From DASZQY01 sp963843565 (GTDB lineage Bacteria; Pseudomonadota; Alphaproteobacteria; Rhizobiales; Kaistiaceae), in the NCBI GenBank assembly GCA_963843565.1, contig CAWJKY010000003.1:1426001-1490000 (forward strand): a stretch of DNA of 64,000 nucleotides, in the 5' to 3' direction. A program made the position numbers and the translations under genes. Shown here piece by piece: positions 27,816-36,824 of this stretch (position 1 is the stretch's first letter; the number at the start of each line of letters is the position of its first letter). The notes below the pieces were generated by a model. It searched no databases and was not told the DNA's origin. It was given only the letters and a program-made list of their open reading frames with translations.

Positions 27816-27977
27816 ATGACCGCGCCCGCCCGCAAATCGACCGGCACCAGCCCCTACACCGGCGTCGCCATCGGCGGCGTCGTGCTGGTCGTTCTCGGAG
27901 CCGCGCTGTGGATGAAGTTCGGCTCGCTGGTCTGGTTCGACACGATCGCCGCGGCGTTCGTCGGCTGTTTCATCTAG
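27816..27977 (+). CDS. Small membrane protein, function unknown
   Basis: This predicted 53-residue protein starts at an ATG 23 bases after sco1. It has a basic N-terminus (MTAPARKSTG), one clear membrane helix at about residues 15-32, and a second weakly hydrophobic segment at the C-terminus. I do not recognise a family. Its place between sco1 and tlyA makes it a candidate small component of copper delivery, but it could equally be a chance frame. Confidence 0.5.
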   Translation: MTAPARKSTGTSPYTGVAIGGVVLVVLGAALWMKFGSLVWFDTIAAAFVGCFI

Positions 27978-27994
27978 CGCCCGCGCCGGACCCG

Positions 27995-28726
27995 ATGACG
28001 CGCCTCGACATCGCGTTGGTCGAACGCGGGCTCGCCACGACACGGGCCCGGGCCCGTGACGCGATCCTGCGCGGTCACGTGACCATCGGCGGCGCGCTTG
28101 CCTCGCGCCCATCGCAATCGGTGGAGGCCGACGACGCCATCCTCATCGACGATCCCGCCGCCCACTACGTCTCGCGGGCGGCGCTGAAGCTGGTGGCCGG
28201 GCTCGACCGCTTCGGCTACGCGGCGAGCGGCCGCATCTGCCTCGATCTCGGCGCGGCGACCGGCGGCTTCACCCAGGTGCTGCTCGAGCGCGGCGCGGCC
28301 AGGGTTCACGCGGTCGACGTCGGCCATGGCCAGCTCGATCCCGCGCTCGCCGCCGACCCGCGCGTCGTGTCGCGCGAGGGCCTCAACGCGCGCGAGCTCG
28401 CCGCCGCCGACATCGGCGAACCGGTGACCGCGATCGTCGCCGACGTCAGCTTCATCTCGCTGAAGCTGGTGCTGCCGCCGGCGATGGCGCTCGCCGCGCC
28501 AGGCGCCTGGGGCGTGTTTCTGGTCAAGCCGCAGTTCGAGGTCGGGCGCGGCAACATCGGCAGCGGCGGCATCGTGCGCGACGCGCAGCTTGGCGAGCGG
28601 ACGGCGGCCGACATCGCGGCGTGGATCGAAAGCGACATGCACTGGAAGATCGGTGGCGTCATCCTCTCGCCGATCGAAGGTGGCGACGGCAACCGGGAGT
28701 TCCTGGTGGGCGCGGTTCGTGACTGA
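27995..28726 (+). CDS. tlyA: TlyA-family rRNA 2'-O-methyltransferase
   Basis: This 243-residue protein has an S4 RNA-binding domain at residues 1-60 (TRLDIALVERGLATTRARARD) and an FtsJ-like methyltransferase domain. The SAM site is LDLGAATGGFTQVLL, and the catalytic-region residues appear in DVSFISLKLVLP and LVKPQFEVG. TlyA methylates the 2'-O of cytidines in 16S and/or 23S rRNA and affects capreomycin sensitivity where it has been studied. It belongs to the usual xseB-dxs-tlyA series. Its end overlaps the next gene by eight bases. Confidence 0.94.
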   Translation: MTRLDIALVERGLATTRARARDAILRGHVTIGGALASRPSQSVEADDAILIDDPAAHYVSRAALKLVAGLDRFGYAASGRICLDLGAATGGFTQVLLERGAARVHAVDVGHGQLDPALAADPRVVSREGLNARELAAADIGEPVTAIVADVSFISLKLVLPPAMALAAPGAWGVFLVKPQFEVGRGNIGSGGIVRDAQLGERTAADIAAWIESDMHWKIGGVILSPIEGGDGNREFLVGAVRD

Positions 28727-29948
28727 GGCGGTGACCGTCCGCGAGCTTGGCCACGGCGGCGACGGCATCGCCGAGACCGGCGGCGCGCGCATCTTCGTTC
28801 CCTTCACGCTCGCTGGCGAGACGGTCGAGATCGAACGGACCGGCAACCGGGCCGCGGCACTCAACATCCTCGCCCCCTCGCCCATGCGCATCGCGCCGAT
28901 CTGCCGCCACTTCGGCACCTGCGGGGGCTGCGCGCTCCAGCACATGGAGCGCGGCGCCTATCTCGACTGGAAACGCGAGATCGTGCGCGCCTCCTTCGCG
29001 CTGCACGGCATCGATGCGCCGGTCGAAGCGGTGGTCGCCGCGGCCCAGCCGGGCGGGCGGCGGCGCGCCGTATTCTCGGCAGTCCGCACCAACACCGGTG
29101 TCCTCCTCGGCTTCCATCGCCGCCACGCCAGCGAGATCGTGGCGCTGGAAGAGTGCCCGGTGCTGGCGCCGCCGATCGCCACCCGTCTCAAGCTTCTCGG
29201 CGACATGGTTGCGATTGTCCTGAAGCCGCGCCGGCAGGCACGGGTCACGGTTCTGGCGGCGGACAACGGCCTCGACATCGCCATCACGGGCGCCGGCAAG
29301 GCGAATCCCCACGCGGTGGAGCGGCTGGCGGCCCTGGCTGCCGACCCGGCGATCGCGCGGCTCTCAGTGGACGATACCGAGGTGATCCATAACCGACGCC
29401 CGGAAATCGCCGCCGACGGCGTCGCGATCCTGCCGCCGCCGGGCGGCTTCGTGCAGGCGTCGGCGGCGGCCGAGAAGGCGCTCGCCACGGCGGTCGGCGC
29501 TCACGTCGGCGACGCGGCGCCGGTCGCCGATCTCTTCGCCGGCGTCGGTACGTTTTCCCTGCGTCTGGCGCGTCGCGCCGCGGTCACCGCCGTGGAAAGC
29601 GACCCCGCCCTCATCGATGCGCTCACCGCTTCCGTCCACGGCGCGACCGGCCTCAAGCGGGTCACGGCGGTGCGGCGCGATCTCTTCGCCAACCCGCTCG
29701 CGGAAGCCGAACTCGACCAGTTCGGCGCGGTGGTGTTCGATCCCCCGGCGGTCGGCGCGCGCAGGCAGGCCGAGGCGATCGCCAGGTCGCAGGTGCCGAA
29801 AGTCGCGGCGGTGTCGTGCAATCCGGCGACACTGGCCCGCGACGCCCGTATCCTCATCGACGGCGGCTACCGTATGGTTCGCGTCGTGCCCGTCGACCAG
29901 TTCCTGTTCTCGGCCGAAATCGAAGCGGTGGCGACTTTTGAACGATAA
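28719..29948 (+). CDS. TrmA/RumA-family class I RNA methyltransferase with Fe-S motif
   Basis: This 409-residue enzyme is of the uracil-5-methyltransferase type. A 4Fe-4S cluster motif is seen in ICRHFGTCGGCALQH plus the cysteine in EECPVL. The SAM site reads VADLFAGVGTFSLRLA, the next motif is VFDPPAVGA, and the nucleophile cysteine is in VAAVSCNPATLARD. The N-terminal TRAM domain seems shortened. The start is GTG at 28719. It is probably a 23S rRNA or tRNA m5U enzyme; which one cannot be said. Confidence 0.9.
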   Translation: MTEAVTVRELGHGGDGIAETGGARIFVPFTLAGETVEIERTGNRAAALNILAPSPMRIAPICRHFGTCGGCALQHMERGAYLDWKREIVRASFALHGIDAPVEAVVAAAQPGGRRRAVFSAVRTNTGVLLGFHRRHASEIVALEECPVLAPPIATRLKLLGDMVAIVLKPRRQARVTVLAADNGLDIAITGAGKANPHAVERLAALAADPAIARLSVDDTEVIHNRRPEIAADGVAILPPPGGFVQASAAAEKALATAVGAHVGDAAPVADLFAGVGTFSLRLARRAAVTAVESDPALIDALTASVHGATGLKRVTAVRRDLFANPLAEAELDQFGAVVFDPPAVGARRQAEAIARSQVPKVAAVSCNPATLARDARILIDGGYRMVRVVPVDQFLFSAEIEAVATFER

Positions 29949-30972
29949 TCCCGAAAAGCAGCCGCCGGCCGGCGCGCCGGAAGCGCCCCCCAGCGAAAGT
30001 GAGCAGACCACCTGGCAGAGGATCAGCCACTACGTCTGGCCGATCGTCGGGCTCGTGGTGGCCGGGTTCGCCGTCTACCTGCTCATCCGCGAGCTTCGCC
30101 ACATCTCGCTCCACGACATCATGATGAGCATCCGCCACGTGCCGCCGCTGCGCTGGTTCGGGGCGTTCGTCGCGGCCGGTTTCGCCTACACGGCGCTCGC
30201 CTGGTACGACCGCATCGCGCTCCAGTACCTCCACAAGCACCTGTCGTGGCCGTTCATCGCGGTGGCGTCGTTCACCTCCTACGCGCTCTCCCACAACATC
30301 GGCGCCTCGGTGTTCTCGGGCGCGGTGGTGCGCTACCGGGCCTACAGCGTGAAGGGGCTGACCGCCGCCGAGGTCGGCGTGCTGGTCGCCATGACCGCCT
30401 TCACCTTCGGACTTGGCGTTATCATCATCAGCGGCATCGAACTGGTCATCGATCCCGCGCTCGCCGAACGATTCATCACGGTGCCGATGTGGACGGCACG
30501 ACTGGCGGGCGTCGGGATGCTCGCCTTCGTCGTCTTCTACGTGACCGGATCGCTGCTTGGGTTGAAACCGCTAAAGCTCGGGCGCTTCACGCTGCGCTAT
30601 CCGCAGCCGCGCATCGTGCTGCGCCAGCTGATCGCCGGCCCGATGGAGCTGATCGGCGCGGCGGGGATCGTCTTCTTCTGCCTGCCCGACGCCGGCAATC
30701 CCGGCTTCTTCGTGATCCTCGGCCTGTTCGTCGGCTCGTTCGCGCTGGCCGTCGCCTCGCACGCGCCGGGCGGCATCGGCATCCTGGAATACCTGTTCGT
30801 GACCAGCCTGCCCGACATCCCGCCAGCCCACGTGCTGGCGGCGCTGCTCATCTTCCGCTTCTTCTATCTGGTGCTGCCGCTGTCGATCTCGCTGATCGTC
30901 GTGCTGGTCTTCGAGCGCCAGCAGTTCTTCGCCCGGCGCGACGGGCAGCCGCCGCCCGACACCCCGCCCTAG
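29938..30972 (+). CDS. UPF0104 / lysylphosphatidylglycerol-synthase transmembrane-like protein
   Basis: This 344-residue polytopic protein has about eight helices, a proline-rich cytoplasmic N-terminus and a TTG start at 29938. Conserved stretches are SYALSHNIGASVFSGAVVRYRAYS and SHAPGGIGILEYLFV. They match the flippase-like membrane part of MprF, without the aminoacyltransferase domain. A lipid-translocation role is likely by family only. The start overlaps the upstream gene by 11 bases, and its TAG shares CTAG 30969-30972 with the convergent ribBA stop. Confidence 0.88.
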   Translation: MNDNPEKQPPAGAPEAPPSESEQTTWQRISHYVWPIVGLVVAGFAVYLLIRELRHISLHDIMMSIRHVPPLRWFGAFVAAGFAYTALAWYDRIALQYLHKHLSWPFIAVASFTSYALSHNIGASVFSGAVVRYRAYSVKGLTAAEVGVLVAMTAFTFGLGVIIISGIELVIDPALAERFITVPMWTARLAGVGMLAFVVFYVTGSLLGLKPLKLGRFTLRYPQPRIVLRQLIAGPMELIGAAGIVFFCLPDAGNPGFFVILGLFVGSFALAVASHAPGGIGILEYLFVTSLPDIPPAHVLAALLIFRFFYLVLPLSISLIVVLVFERQQFFARRDGQPPPDTPP

Positions 30973-32063
30973 CCGATCTCGGTCGCCTCGATCTCGATGT
31001 CGAAGCCGCCGACGCCGACGTAGCGGCGCTCGCGCCCGGCGATCAGGCGGATCGAGCGCACGCCGAGGTCCTTGAGGATCTGCGCGCCGACGCCGACCTC
31101 GCGCCACTCGCTCTCGCGCGCGGCGGCGGAGTCCGTGTCGGGGCGCGTGGCATCGCGGGTGCGTTCGCTGGTCTCGGCGACACCGACCGCCCCCTCGCGG
31201 AGATACACGATCACTCCCCGCCCCGCCCTGGCCATGCGCGCGACGTGCGCATCGAGCGAGCTGTCGGCGCCGAACACGTCGTCGGTGACCGATTCGCGGT
31301 GCAGGCGCACGAGCAGGCTGCGTCCGTCGCCGATCTCGCCGAAGACGACGGCCAGGTGCTCGGTCGCGTCGAAGGGCGTGCGGTAGGCGTGGGCGGTCGC
31401 CGGACCGGCGTGGGTTACCACCGGAAAGGTGGCGACGCGCTCGACCAGGCGCTCGCTGCGCTGGCGATAGGCGATCAGTTCGGCGACCGAAATGATCTTC
31501 AGCTTGTTGGCGGCGGCGAAGGCGGCGACGTCGGCGCCGCGCTTGACGGTGCCGTCGTCGTTGGTGAGTTCGGCGAGCACGCCGACCGGCTCGAGGTCGG
31601 CGAGACGGCAGAGGTCGACGGCCGCTTCGGTGTGGCCGGAGCGGATCAGCACGCCTCCGTCGCGGGCGATCAGCGGAAACACATGGCCGGGGCGCACGAA
31701 CTCGCCGGGCCCGGCGTTGGGGTTGGCGAGCGCGCGCACGGCGTTGCAGCGCTCCTCGGCCGAGATGCCGGTGGTGAGGCCTGGGCGAAAGTCGACCGAA
31801 ACGGTGAAGGCGGTGCCCAGCGGCGCGTCGTTGTCGGCGACCATCGGCTGAAGCTGCAAGCGCCGGGCGACCTCCTTGGGCAGCGGCGCGCACACGATGC
31901 CGCTGGTGTTGCGGATGATGAAGGCGATCTTCTCGGGCGTCGCATGAACGGCGGCGACGATCAGGTCGCCCTCGTTCTCGCGGGTGTCGTCGTCGGTTAC
32001 CACGACGATCTCGCCACGCTTGAAGGCGGCGATGGCGTCGGCGACGCGTTCAGCTTCGTTCAT
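30969..32063 (-). CDS. ribB: 3,4-dihydroxy-2-butanone 4-phosphate synthase with degenerate GTP cyclohydrolase II domain
   Basis: This 364-residue protein has an intact N-terminal RibB domain (residues 1-205): the acidic loop DDDTRENEGDL and the HTEAAVDLCRLA segment are both present. It therefore makes the four-carbon precursor of riboflavin. The C-terminal RibA-like domain (residues 215-364) has lost its zinc site: in place of HSECLTGDVFGSxRCDCG it reads HRESVTDDVFGADSSLDA, with no cysteines. GTP cyclohydrolase II activity is therefore unlikely, and a separate ribA should exist elsewhere. It follows aroC by 12 bases. Confidence 0.93.
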   Translation of the reverse strand: MNEAERVADAIAAFKRGEIVVVTDDDTRENEGDLIVAAVHATPEKIAFIIRNTSGIVCAPLPKEVARRLQLQPMVADNDAPLGTAFTVSVDFRPGLTTGISAEERCNAVRALANPNAGPGEFVRPGHVFPLIARDGGVLIRSGHTEAAVDLCRLADLEPVGVLAELTNDDGTVKRGADVAAFAAANKLKIISVAELIAYRQRSERLVERVATFPVVTHAGPATAHAYRTPFDATEHLAVVFGEIGDGRSLLVRLHRESVTDDVFGADSSLDAHVARMARAGRGVIVYLREGAVGVAETSERTRDATRPDTDSAAARESEWREVGVGAQILKDLGVRSIRLIAGRERRYVGVGGFDIEIEATEIG

Positions 32064-32075
32064 CGGAAAGCCCTG

Positions 32076-33161
32076 TCAGCCGTTCTGGCCGCGATGACGC
32101 AGATAGGCATCGGCGAGCACGATCGCCAGCATCGCCTCGCCGATCGGCACGGCGCGAATGCCGACGCAGGGGTCGTGACGCCCCTTGGTCGAGACGTCCA
32201 CCTCGGCGCCGCTCATGTCGACGGTGCGGCGCGGGGTCAGGATCGACGAGGTCGGCTTGACGGCGAAGCGCACGACGATCTGCTGGCCCGTCGAAATGCC
32301 GCCGAGCACGCCGCCGGCGTTGTTGGAGAGAAACGTCGGCCGCCCGTCGGACCCGGCGCGCATCTCGTCGGCGTTCTCGACGCCGGTGAGGCCGGCCGCG
32401 GCGAAGCCGGCGCCGATCTCGACGCCCTTGACCGCGTTGATCGACATCATCGCCGCGGCGATCTCCGAATCGAGCTTGCCGTAGACCGGCGCGCCCCAGC
32501 CGGCCGGAACGCCATCGGCGACCACCTCGACGACGGCGCCGACCGAGGAACCCGCCTTGCGCACCTCGTCGAGGTACTCCGCCCAGCGCGGTACCACCTC
32601 GGCGTCCGGCGAGAAGAACGGGTTGTCGTTGACCTCGTCCCAGTTCCAGTTGTCGCGGTTGACCTTGTGGACGCCGATCTGGACGAGCGCGCCGCGCACG
32701 ATGACGTCGGGGATGACCTTGCGGGCGACGGCGCCGGCGGCAACCCGGGTGGCGGTCTCGCGCGCCGAGGCGCGGCCGCTACCCTGCCAGTCGCGAATTC
32801 CGTACTTCGCCTGGTAGGTGAAGTCGGCGTGGCCAGGCCGGTACTTGGCGGCGATCTCGGCGTAGTCCTTGGAGCGCGCGTCCTCGTTGGCGATCTCGAG
32901 CGCGATCGGCGTGCCGGTGGTGAGCAGCGTGCCGCCCTCGTCGGGGAAGACGCCGGAGAGGATCTTCACGGTGTCCGGTTCGCGGCGCTGGGTGGTGAAG
33001 CGCGACTGGCCGGGGCGGCGGCGATCCATGTGGAACTGGATGTCGACCTCGGAAAGGGCGATGCGCGGCGGGCAGCCGTCGACCACGCAGCCGATCGCCG
33101 CGCCGTGGCTTTCGCCCCAGGTGGTGACGCGGAAGAGATGGCCGAACGTGTTGTGCGACAT
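32076..33161 (-). CDS. aroC: Chorismate synthase
   Basis: This 361-residue FMN-dependent enzyme makes chorismate from EPSP, the last common step of aromatic amino-acid synthesis. It begins MSHNTFGHLFRVTTWGESHG, and shows the RRPGQSRFTTQRREPD, GSGRASARETATRVAAGA and RVMPIGEA-like (AVPIGEAMLAIVLAD) family motifs. The length is standard. The operon fabI-phosphatase-aroC-ribB is common in Hyphomicrobiales. Confidence 0.98.
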   Translation of the reverse strand: MSHNTFGHLFRVTTWGESHGAAIGCVVDGCPPRIALSEVDIQFHMDRRRPGQSRFTTQRREPDTVKILSGVFPDEGGTLLTTGTPIALEIANEDARSKDYAEIAAKYRPGHADFTYQAKYGIRDWQGSGRASARETATRVAAGAVARKVIPDVIVRGALVQIGVHKVNRDNWNWDEVNDNPFFSPDAEVVPRWAEYLDEVRKAGSSVGAVVEVVADGVPAGWGAPVYGKLDSEIAAAMMSINAVKGVEIGAGFAAAGLTGVENADEMRAGSDGRPTFLSNNAGGVLGGISTGQQIVVRFAVKPTSSILTPRRTVDMSGAEVDVSTKGRHDPCVGIRAVPIGEAMLAIVLADAYLRHRGQNG

Positions 33162-33258
33162 CGGGAAAATCCGGAAAATCCGGGGCCTCGGCGGCTCCTT
33201 CTAGGCGGCGCTCCCGGCCGCGTCAAACCGACCGCAGCGACTTGAGGGCCGCTGGCCT

Positions 33259-33846
33259 TTACAGCCAGTTACCGGCGCCATCACGCCACAGAAAGACACG
33301 GTCCTGAGGGAAGTCCTCGACGACGGTGGCGGCCGGATCGAGGTGGAGCAGGTGGGCGCGGAGCACCCGCCCGACGCCGCCGTGGGCGACCACCACGGCC
33401 GGACGAGTGAGCGTCGCCAGCCACGCTACGATGCGCTTCGACAGCATCTCGTAGCTCTCGCCACCGGGCGGCACGAACCCCCACTTGTCGGCCTGGCGCT
33501 CGACCAGCGCCCCCGGCCGCTCGCGGTCGAGGTCGCCGTAGGTGAAGCCCTCCCATTCGCCGAAGGTGAGCTCGATCAGCCGGGGGTCGATGGCGTATGC
33601 CTTCGGATCGAGGCCCATGGCGGCGCGGGCGATCTCCATGGTCTCGCAGGCGCGCGACAGCGGGCTTGCGACGAAATCGTAGCCAGCCGCCTCGGGAATC
33701 TCGCGGGCGATGACCAGACCGTTCCGCCGCGCCTGGGCGCGACCGGTGTCGTTCAGGGGGATGTCACGCTGGCCCTGCAGGCGCCCCTCGACGTTCCAGT
33801 CGGTTTCGCCGTGGCGCACGAACACAAAGGTGGGAACGTCGGGCAT
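33259..33846 (-). CDS. Histidine phosphatase family protein (phosphoglycerate-mutase fold)
   Basis: This 195-residue enzyme has the catalytic RHGETDWN near the N-terminus and the second catalytic histidine in VVVAHGGVGRVLR. The acid/base glutamate region LTFGEWEGFTYGD is present. Such proteins are broad-specificity phosphatases, and a true glycolytic mutase role is unlikely at this length. It lies between fabI and aroC, 20 bases after fabI. Confidence 0.92.
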   Translation of the reverse strand: MPDVPTFVFVRHGETDWNVEGRLQGQRDIPLNDTGRAQARRNGLVIAREIPEAAGYDFVASPLSRACETMEIARAAMGLDPKAYAIDPRLIELTFGEWEGFTYGDLDRERPGALVERQADKWGFVPPGGESYEMLSKRIVAWLATLTRPAVVVAHGGVGRVLRAHLLHLDPAATVVEDFPQDRVFLWRDGAGNWL

Positions 33847-33865
33847 GGCATGGCCGGAAGTGCGG

Positions 33866-34696
33866 CTAGTCTTCCTTGGCGCCTACCGCGCCGATGTCCG
33901 GCGCATCGACCGCCTTCATGCCGATGGCATGATAGCCGGCGTCGACGTGCAGGACCTCGCCGGTGATCGAGCGGGAGAGATCGGAGACGAGGAAGAGCGC
34001 CGTGTCGCCGACCTCATCCGTGGTGACCGTGCGGCGGAGCGGCGCGTTGTACTCGTTCCACTTCAGGATGTAGCGGAAGTCGCCGATGCCGCCGGCGGCG
34101 GCGAGCGTCTTGATCGGACCGGACGAGATGGCGTTGACGCGGATGCCCTGCTTGCCGAGGTCCTCCGCCAGATAGCGCACGCTCGCCTCCAGTCCCGCCT
34201 TGGCGACGCCCATGACGTTGTAGTGCGGCATCACCTTCTCGGACCCGTAATAGGTGAGCGTCACCAGCGAGCCGCCGCCGGCCATCATCTTTTCGGCGCG
34301 CTGGGCGATCGCGGTCAGCGAATAGACCGAGATCATCATGGTCATGGCGAAGTTGTCGGCGGTGGTGTCGACGTAGCGACCGGTCAACTGGGTGCGGTCG
34401 GAGAAGGCGACGGCGTGGATGACGAAATCGAGCTTGTCCCAGTGCTTGCCGATCTCGGCGAACACGGCGTCGATGGTTTCCGGCTCGGTGACGTCGCAAT
34501 GGCCGGCAAGACGGGCACCGAGCTGGGCGGCAAGCGGCTCGACGCGCTTCTTGAGCTGGTCGCCCTGGTAGGTCAGCGCCAGTTCAGCGCCGGCGTCGGC
34601 GCACGCCTTGGCGATCCCCCAGGCGATCGACCGGTTGTTGGCGACGCCAAAGATCAGGCCGCGCTTGCCCGCCAGCAGTCCGCCGTGTTCCGCCAT
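33866..34696 (-). CDS. fabI: Enoyl-[acyl-carrier-protein] reductase [NADH]
   Basis: This 276-residue short-chain dehydrogenase-fold enzyme reduces enoyl-ACP in fatty-acid elongation. The cofactor site is LIFGVANNRSIAWGIA, and the FabI catalytic pair Y-x6-K lies in YNVMGVAKAGLE. It starts at the ATG at 34696, after which MAEHGGLLAGKRG follows. FabI is the target of triclosan-type inhibitors. It is the first gene of the fabI-aroC-ribB operon. Confidence 0.96.
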   Translation of the reverse strand: MAEHGGLLAGKRGLIFGVANNRSIAWGIAKACADAGAELALTYQGDQLKKRVEPLAAQLGARLAGHCDVTEPETIDAVFAEIGKHWDKLDFVIHAVAFSDRTQLTGRYVDTTADNFAMTMMISVYSLTAIAQRAEKMMAGGGSLVTLTYYGSEKVMPHYNVMGVAKAGLEASVRYLAEDLGKQGIRVNAISSGPIKTLAAAGGIGDFRYILKWNEYNAPLRRTVTTDEVGDTALFLVSDLSRSITGEVLHVDAGYHAIGMKAVDAPDIGAVGAKED

Positions 34697-34875
34697 TTCG
34701 ATAAACCTCCGCCCGGCGGCGCTCCTATCGCATGCGCCGGAGGCCTCTTCAAGCAATCGTGACCGGTATCGTGAGGGATCGCAGAATAAACCCGGTTCCG
34801 GGGTGTTTTCCGGGCTGTGAGAGTCGGCGTGCCGCCGGCGAACCTCGCTTATTGGAGCAACAGGAGCGAATTTTC

Positions 34876-35274
34876 ATGAAGCGTATTCTTCTCGGCCTTG
34901 CGGCCGCCGCGATGATGATCGGTTCCGCCTACGCCATGGACCCGGCCATGTACTCCAACTCGTCGATGGGCAAGATCCTGACCGACGACAAGGGCATGAC
35001 CCTCTACACCTACGACAAGGACACCAAGGGAGCCTCGATGTCGACATGCGTCGACAAGTGCATCGCCGCCTGGCCGCCGTTCCTGGCGGCGGACGGTGCG
35101 ATGGCCTCGGGTGACTGGACCATCGTCAACGTCAAGGACAAGGACGGCATGATGAAGAAGATGTGGGCCTACGACGGCTGGCCCCTCTACTACTTCGTCA
35201 AGGACAAGGCGGCAGGCGACACCACCGGCGATGGCGTCGGCGGCGTCTGGCACGTCGTCAAGGAAGGCATGTAG
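34876..35274 (+). CDS. Secreted COG4315-type repeat protein
   Basis: This 132-residue protein has a signal peptide (residues 1-21, ending GSAYA) and two copies of the 'secreted repeat of unknown function': one around GMTLYTYDKDTKG followed by CVDKCIAAWPPFLA, and one around GWPLYYFVKDKAAGD. The motif Y-x-[FWY]-x2-D occurs in each. The single cysteine pair may form a disulfide. Function is unknown. A good AGGAG site precedes the ATG by seven bases. Confidence 0.92.
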   Translation: MKRILLGLAAAAMMIGSAYAMDPAMYSNSSMGKILTDDKGMTLYTYDKDTKGASMSTCVDKCIAAWPPFLAADGAMASGDWTIVNVKDKDGMMKKMWAYDGWPLYYFVKDKAAGDTTGDGVGGVWHVVKEGM

Positions 35275-35405
35275 GCCCACCCCGAAACCTGGAGCGCCGC
35301 TGGCTGCCACCGGCGGCGTTCCTGGTCCGGACGGCGCGCCTGCATATTGGGCCGCCGTCCGGCATGCTTCCTTTGGCGGGAATGGGCTCCTAGTATCCGC
35401 CCGCC

Positions 35406-36824
35406 ATGGACGGCCCCGAAACTTCCCTCCTCGAGCGGTTCGCCGCGATCGTCGGCGCGACCAACGCGCTCCGCGACCCGCAGGCGATCGCGCCCTATCT
35501 CATCGAGCCGCGCGACAAGTTTCACGGCAAGACGCGGCTGGTGCTGAGGCCCGGATCGGTCGACGAGGTGGCGGCGATCGCCAGGCTCGCCAACGAGACC
35601 CGCACGCCGATCGTTCCCCAAGGCGGCAACACCGGCGTGGTCGGCGGACAGGTGCCGCACGCCACCGGCAACGAGATCGTCGTGTCGCTGTCGCGGCTGA
35701 ACCGGGTGCGCGCCGTCGATCCGTCCGGCAACACCATGACGCTCGATGCCGGGGTCATCCTCGCCGATGCACAGGCCGCCGCCGACGCGGCCGGCCGCCT
35801 CTTCCCGCTGTCGCTCGCCTCGCAAGGCTCCTGTCAGATCGGCGGCAATCTTTCCACCAACGCCGGGGGGACGGCGGTGCTCGCCTACGGCAACATGCGC
35901 GAACTTACGCTGGGTCTCGAAGCGGTGCTGCCGTCCGGCGAAATCTGGGACGGGCTGAGGACGCTCCGCAAGGACAACACCGGCTACGACCTCCGCGATC
36001 TGTTCATCGGCGCGGAAGGCACGCTCGGCATCGTGACCGGCGCGGTGCTCAAGCTGTTCCCGAAGCCGAAGGGCGTGGCGGCCGCCTTCGTCGGGGTTCC
36101 CGACCCGGACGCGGCGCTGGCGCTCTTCTCGATCGCGCGCAGCCTCGCCGGCGCGTCGCTGACGGCAGCGGAACTCATGCCGCGGTTGGCGCTCGAAACG
36201 GTGCTTCGGTTCGTTCCCGGCACCCGCGACCCGCTCGCCGGCCCGCACGCCTGGTACGTGCTCGTCGAGGTTTCCTCGGCGCGCGCGCAAAACGACGCCG
36301 ATGCGACCATGGAGGCGATCTTCGCCGAAGCCTTCGATCAGGGCATCGCCGAGGACGGCACGCTGGCGCAATCGCTGGAGCAGGCGGCCGCCTTCTGGCA
36401 CCTCCGCGAGACGCTGTCGGAAGTCCAGAAGAAGATCGGCGGGTCGATCAAGCACGACGTCGCCGTGCCGGTGGCCGCCGTGTCGGAACTTCTCGTCCGC
36501 GCCGCGGCGGCGGTGGAGAAGGTGGTGCCCGGCGCCCGCCCCTTCATGTTCGGGCACATGGGCGACGGCAACATCCATCTCAACATCAGCGAGCCGCCGG
36601 AGATGGACAAGCAGGCGTTTCTCGACCGCTGGGACGACGTAAACACCGCCGTCCATGGGGTCGTGCTCGACCTCGGCGGGACGATTTCAGCGGAGCACGG
36701 CATTGGCCAGTTGAAGCGCCACCTGCTGCCCGCCGTGAAGAGCCCGGTGGAGATCGCGCTCATGCGGCGGATCAAGGCCGAGCTTGACCCGAACGGGATC
36801 ATGAACCCCGGCAAGGTTCTCTAG
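35406..36824 (+). CDS. FAD-binding oxidoreductase (D-2-hydroxy acid dehydrogenase family)
   Basis: This 472-residue flavoprotein is of the GlcD/D2HGDH type. The FAD-binding PCMH domain (residues 40-220) shows PIVPQGGNTGVVGGQVP and GGNLSTNAGGTAVLAYGNMRE. The C-terminal FAD-oxidase domain has the metal/active-site motifs GHMGDGNIHLN and SAEHGIGQLK. Substrates in the family are D-lactate, glycolate and D-2-hydroxyglutarate, and the exact one is not determined. Its 3' end (ending NPGKVL) is duplicated 336 bases downstream as a 15-base direct repeat, and its TAG forms a CTAG with the convergent small gene. Confidence 0.92.
   Translation: MDGPETSLLERFAAIVGATNALRDPQAIAPYLIEPRDKFHGKTRLVLRPGSVDEVAAIARLANETRTPIVPQGGNTGVVGGQVPHATGNEIVVSLSRLNRVRAVDPSGNTMTLDAGVILADAQAAADAAGRLFPLSLASQGSCQIGGNLSTNAGGTAVLAYGNMRELTLGLEAVLPSGEIWDGLRTLRKDNTGYDLRDLFIGAEGTLGIVTGAVLKLFPKPKGVAAAFVGVPDPDAALALFSIARSLAGASLTAAELMPRLALETVLRFVPGTRDPLAGPHAWYVLVEVSSARAQNDADATMEAIFAEAFDQGIAEDGTLAQSLEQAAAFWHLRETLSEVQKKIGGSIKHDVAVPVAAVSELLVRAAAAVEKVVPGARPFMFGHMGDGNIHLNISEPPEMDKQAFLDRWDDVNTAVHGVVLDLGGTISAEHGIGQLKRHLLPAVKSPVEIALMRRIKAELDPNGIMNPGKVL
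36809..36823. repeat. 15-bp direct repeat, copy 1 (3' end of FAD oxidoreductase gene)
   Basis: CGGCAAGGTTCTCTA is the end of the oxidoreductase gene and recurs exactly at 37145-37159. The bases that follow the two copies differ (G versus A), so copy 2 would give a TAA stop. See the findings for the interpretation as flanks of a small insertion. Confidence 0.85.

Noticed and set aside
30246..33245. A 999-codon open frame on the plus strand
   Set aside because: It crosses the UPF0104 gene and runs antisense to ribB and aroC. Its translation is rich in Arg, Gly, Ala, Asp and Val and shows no domain.
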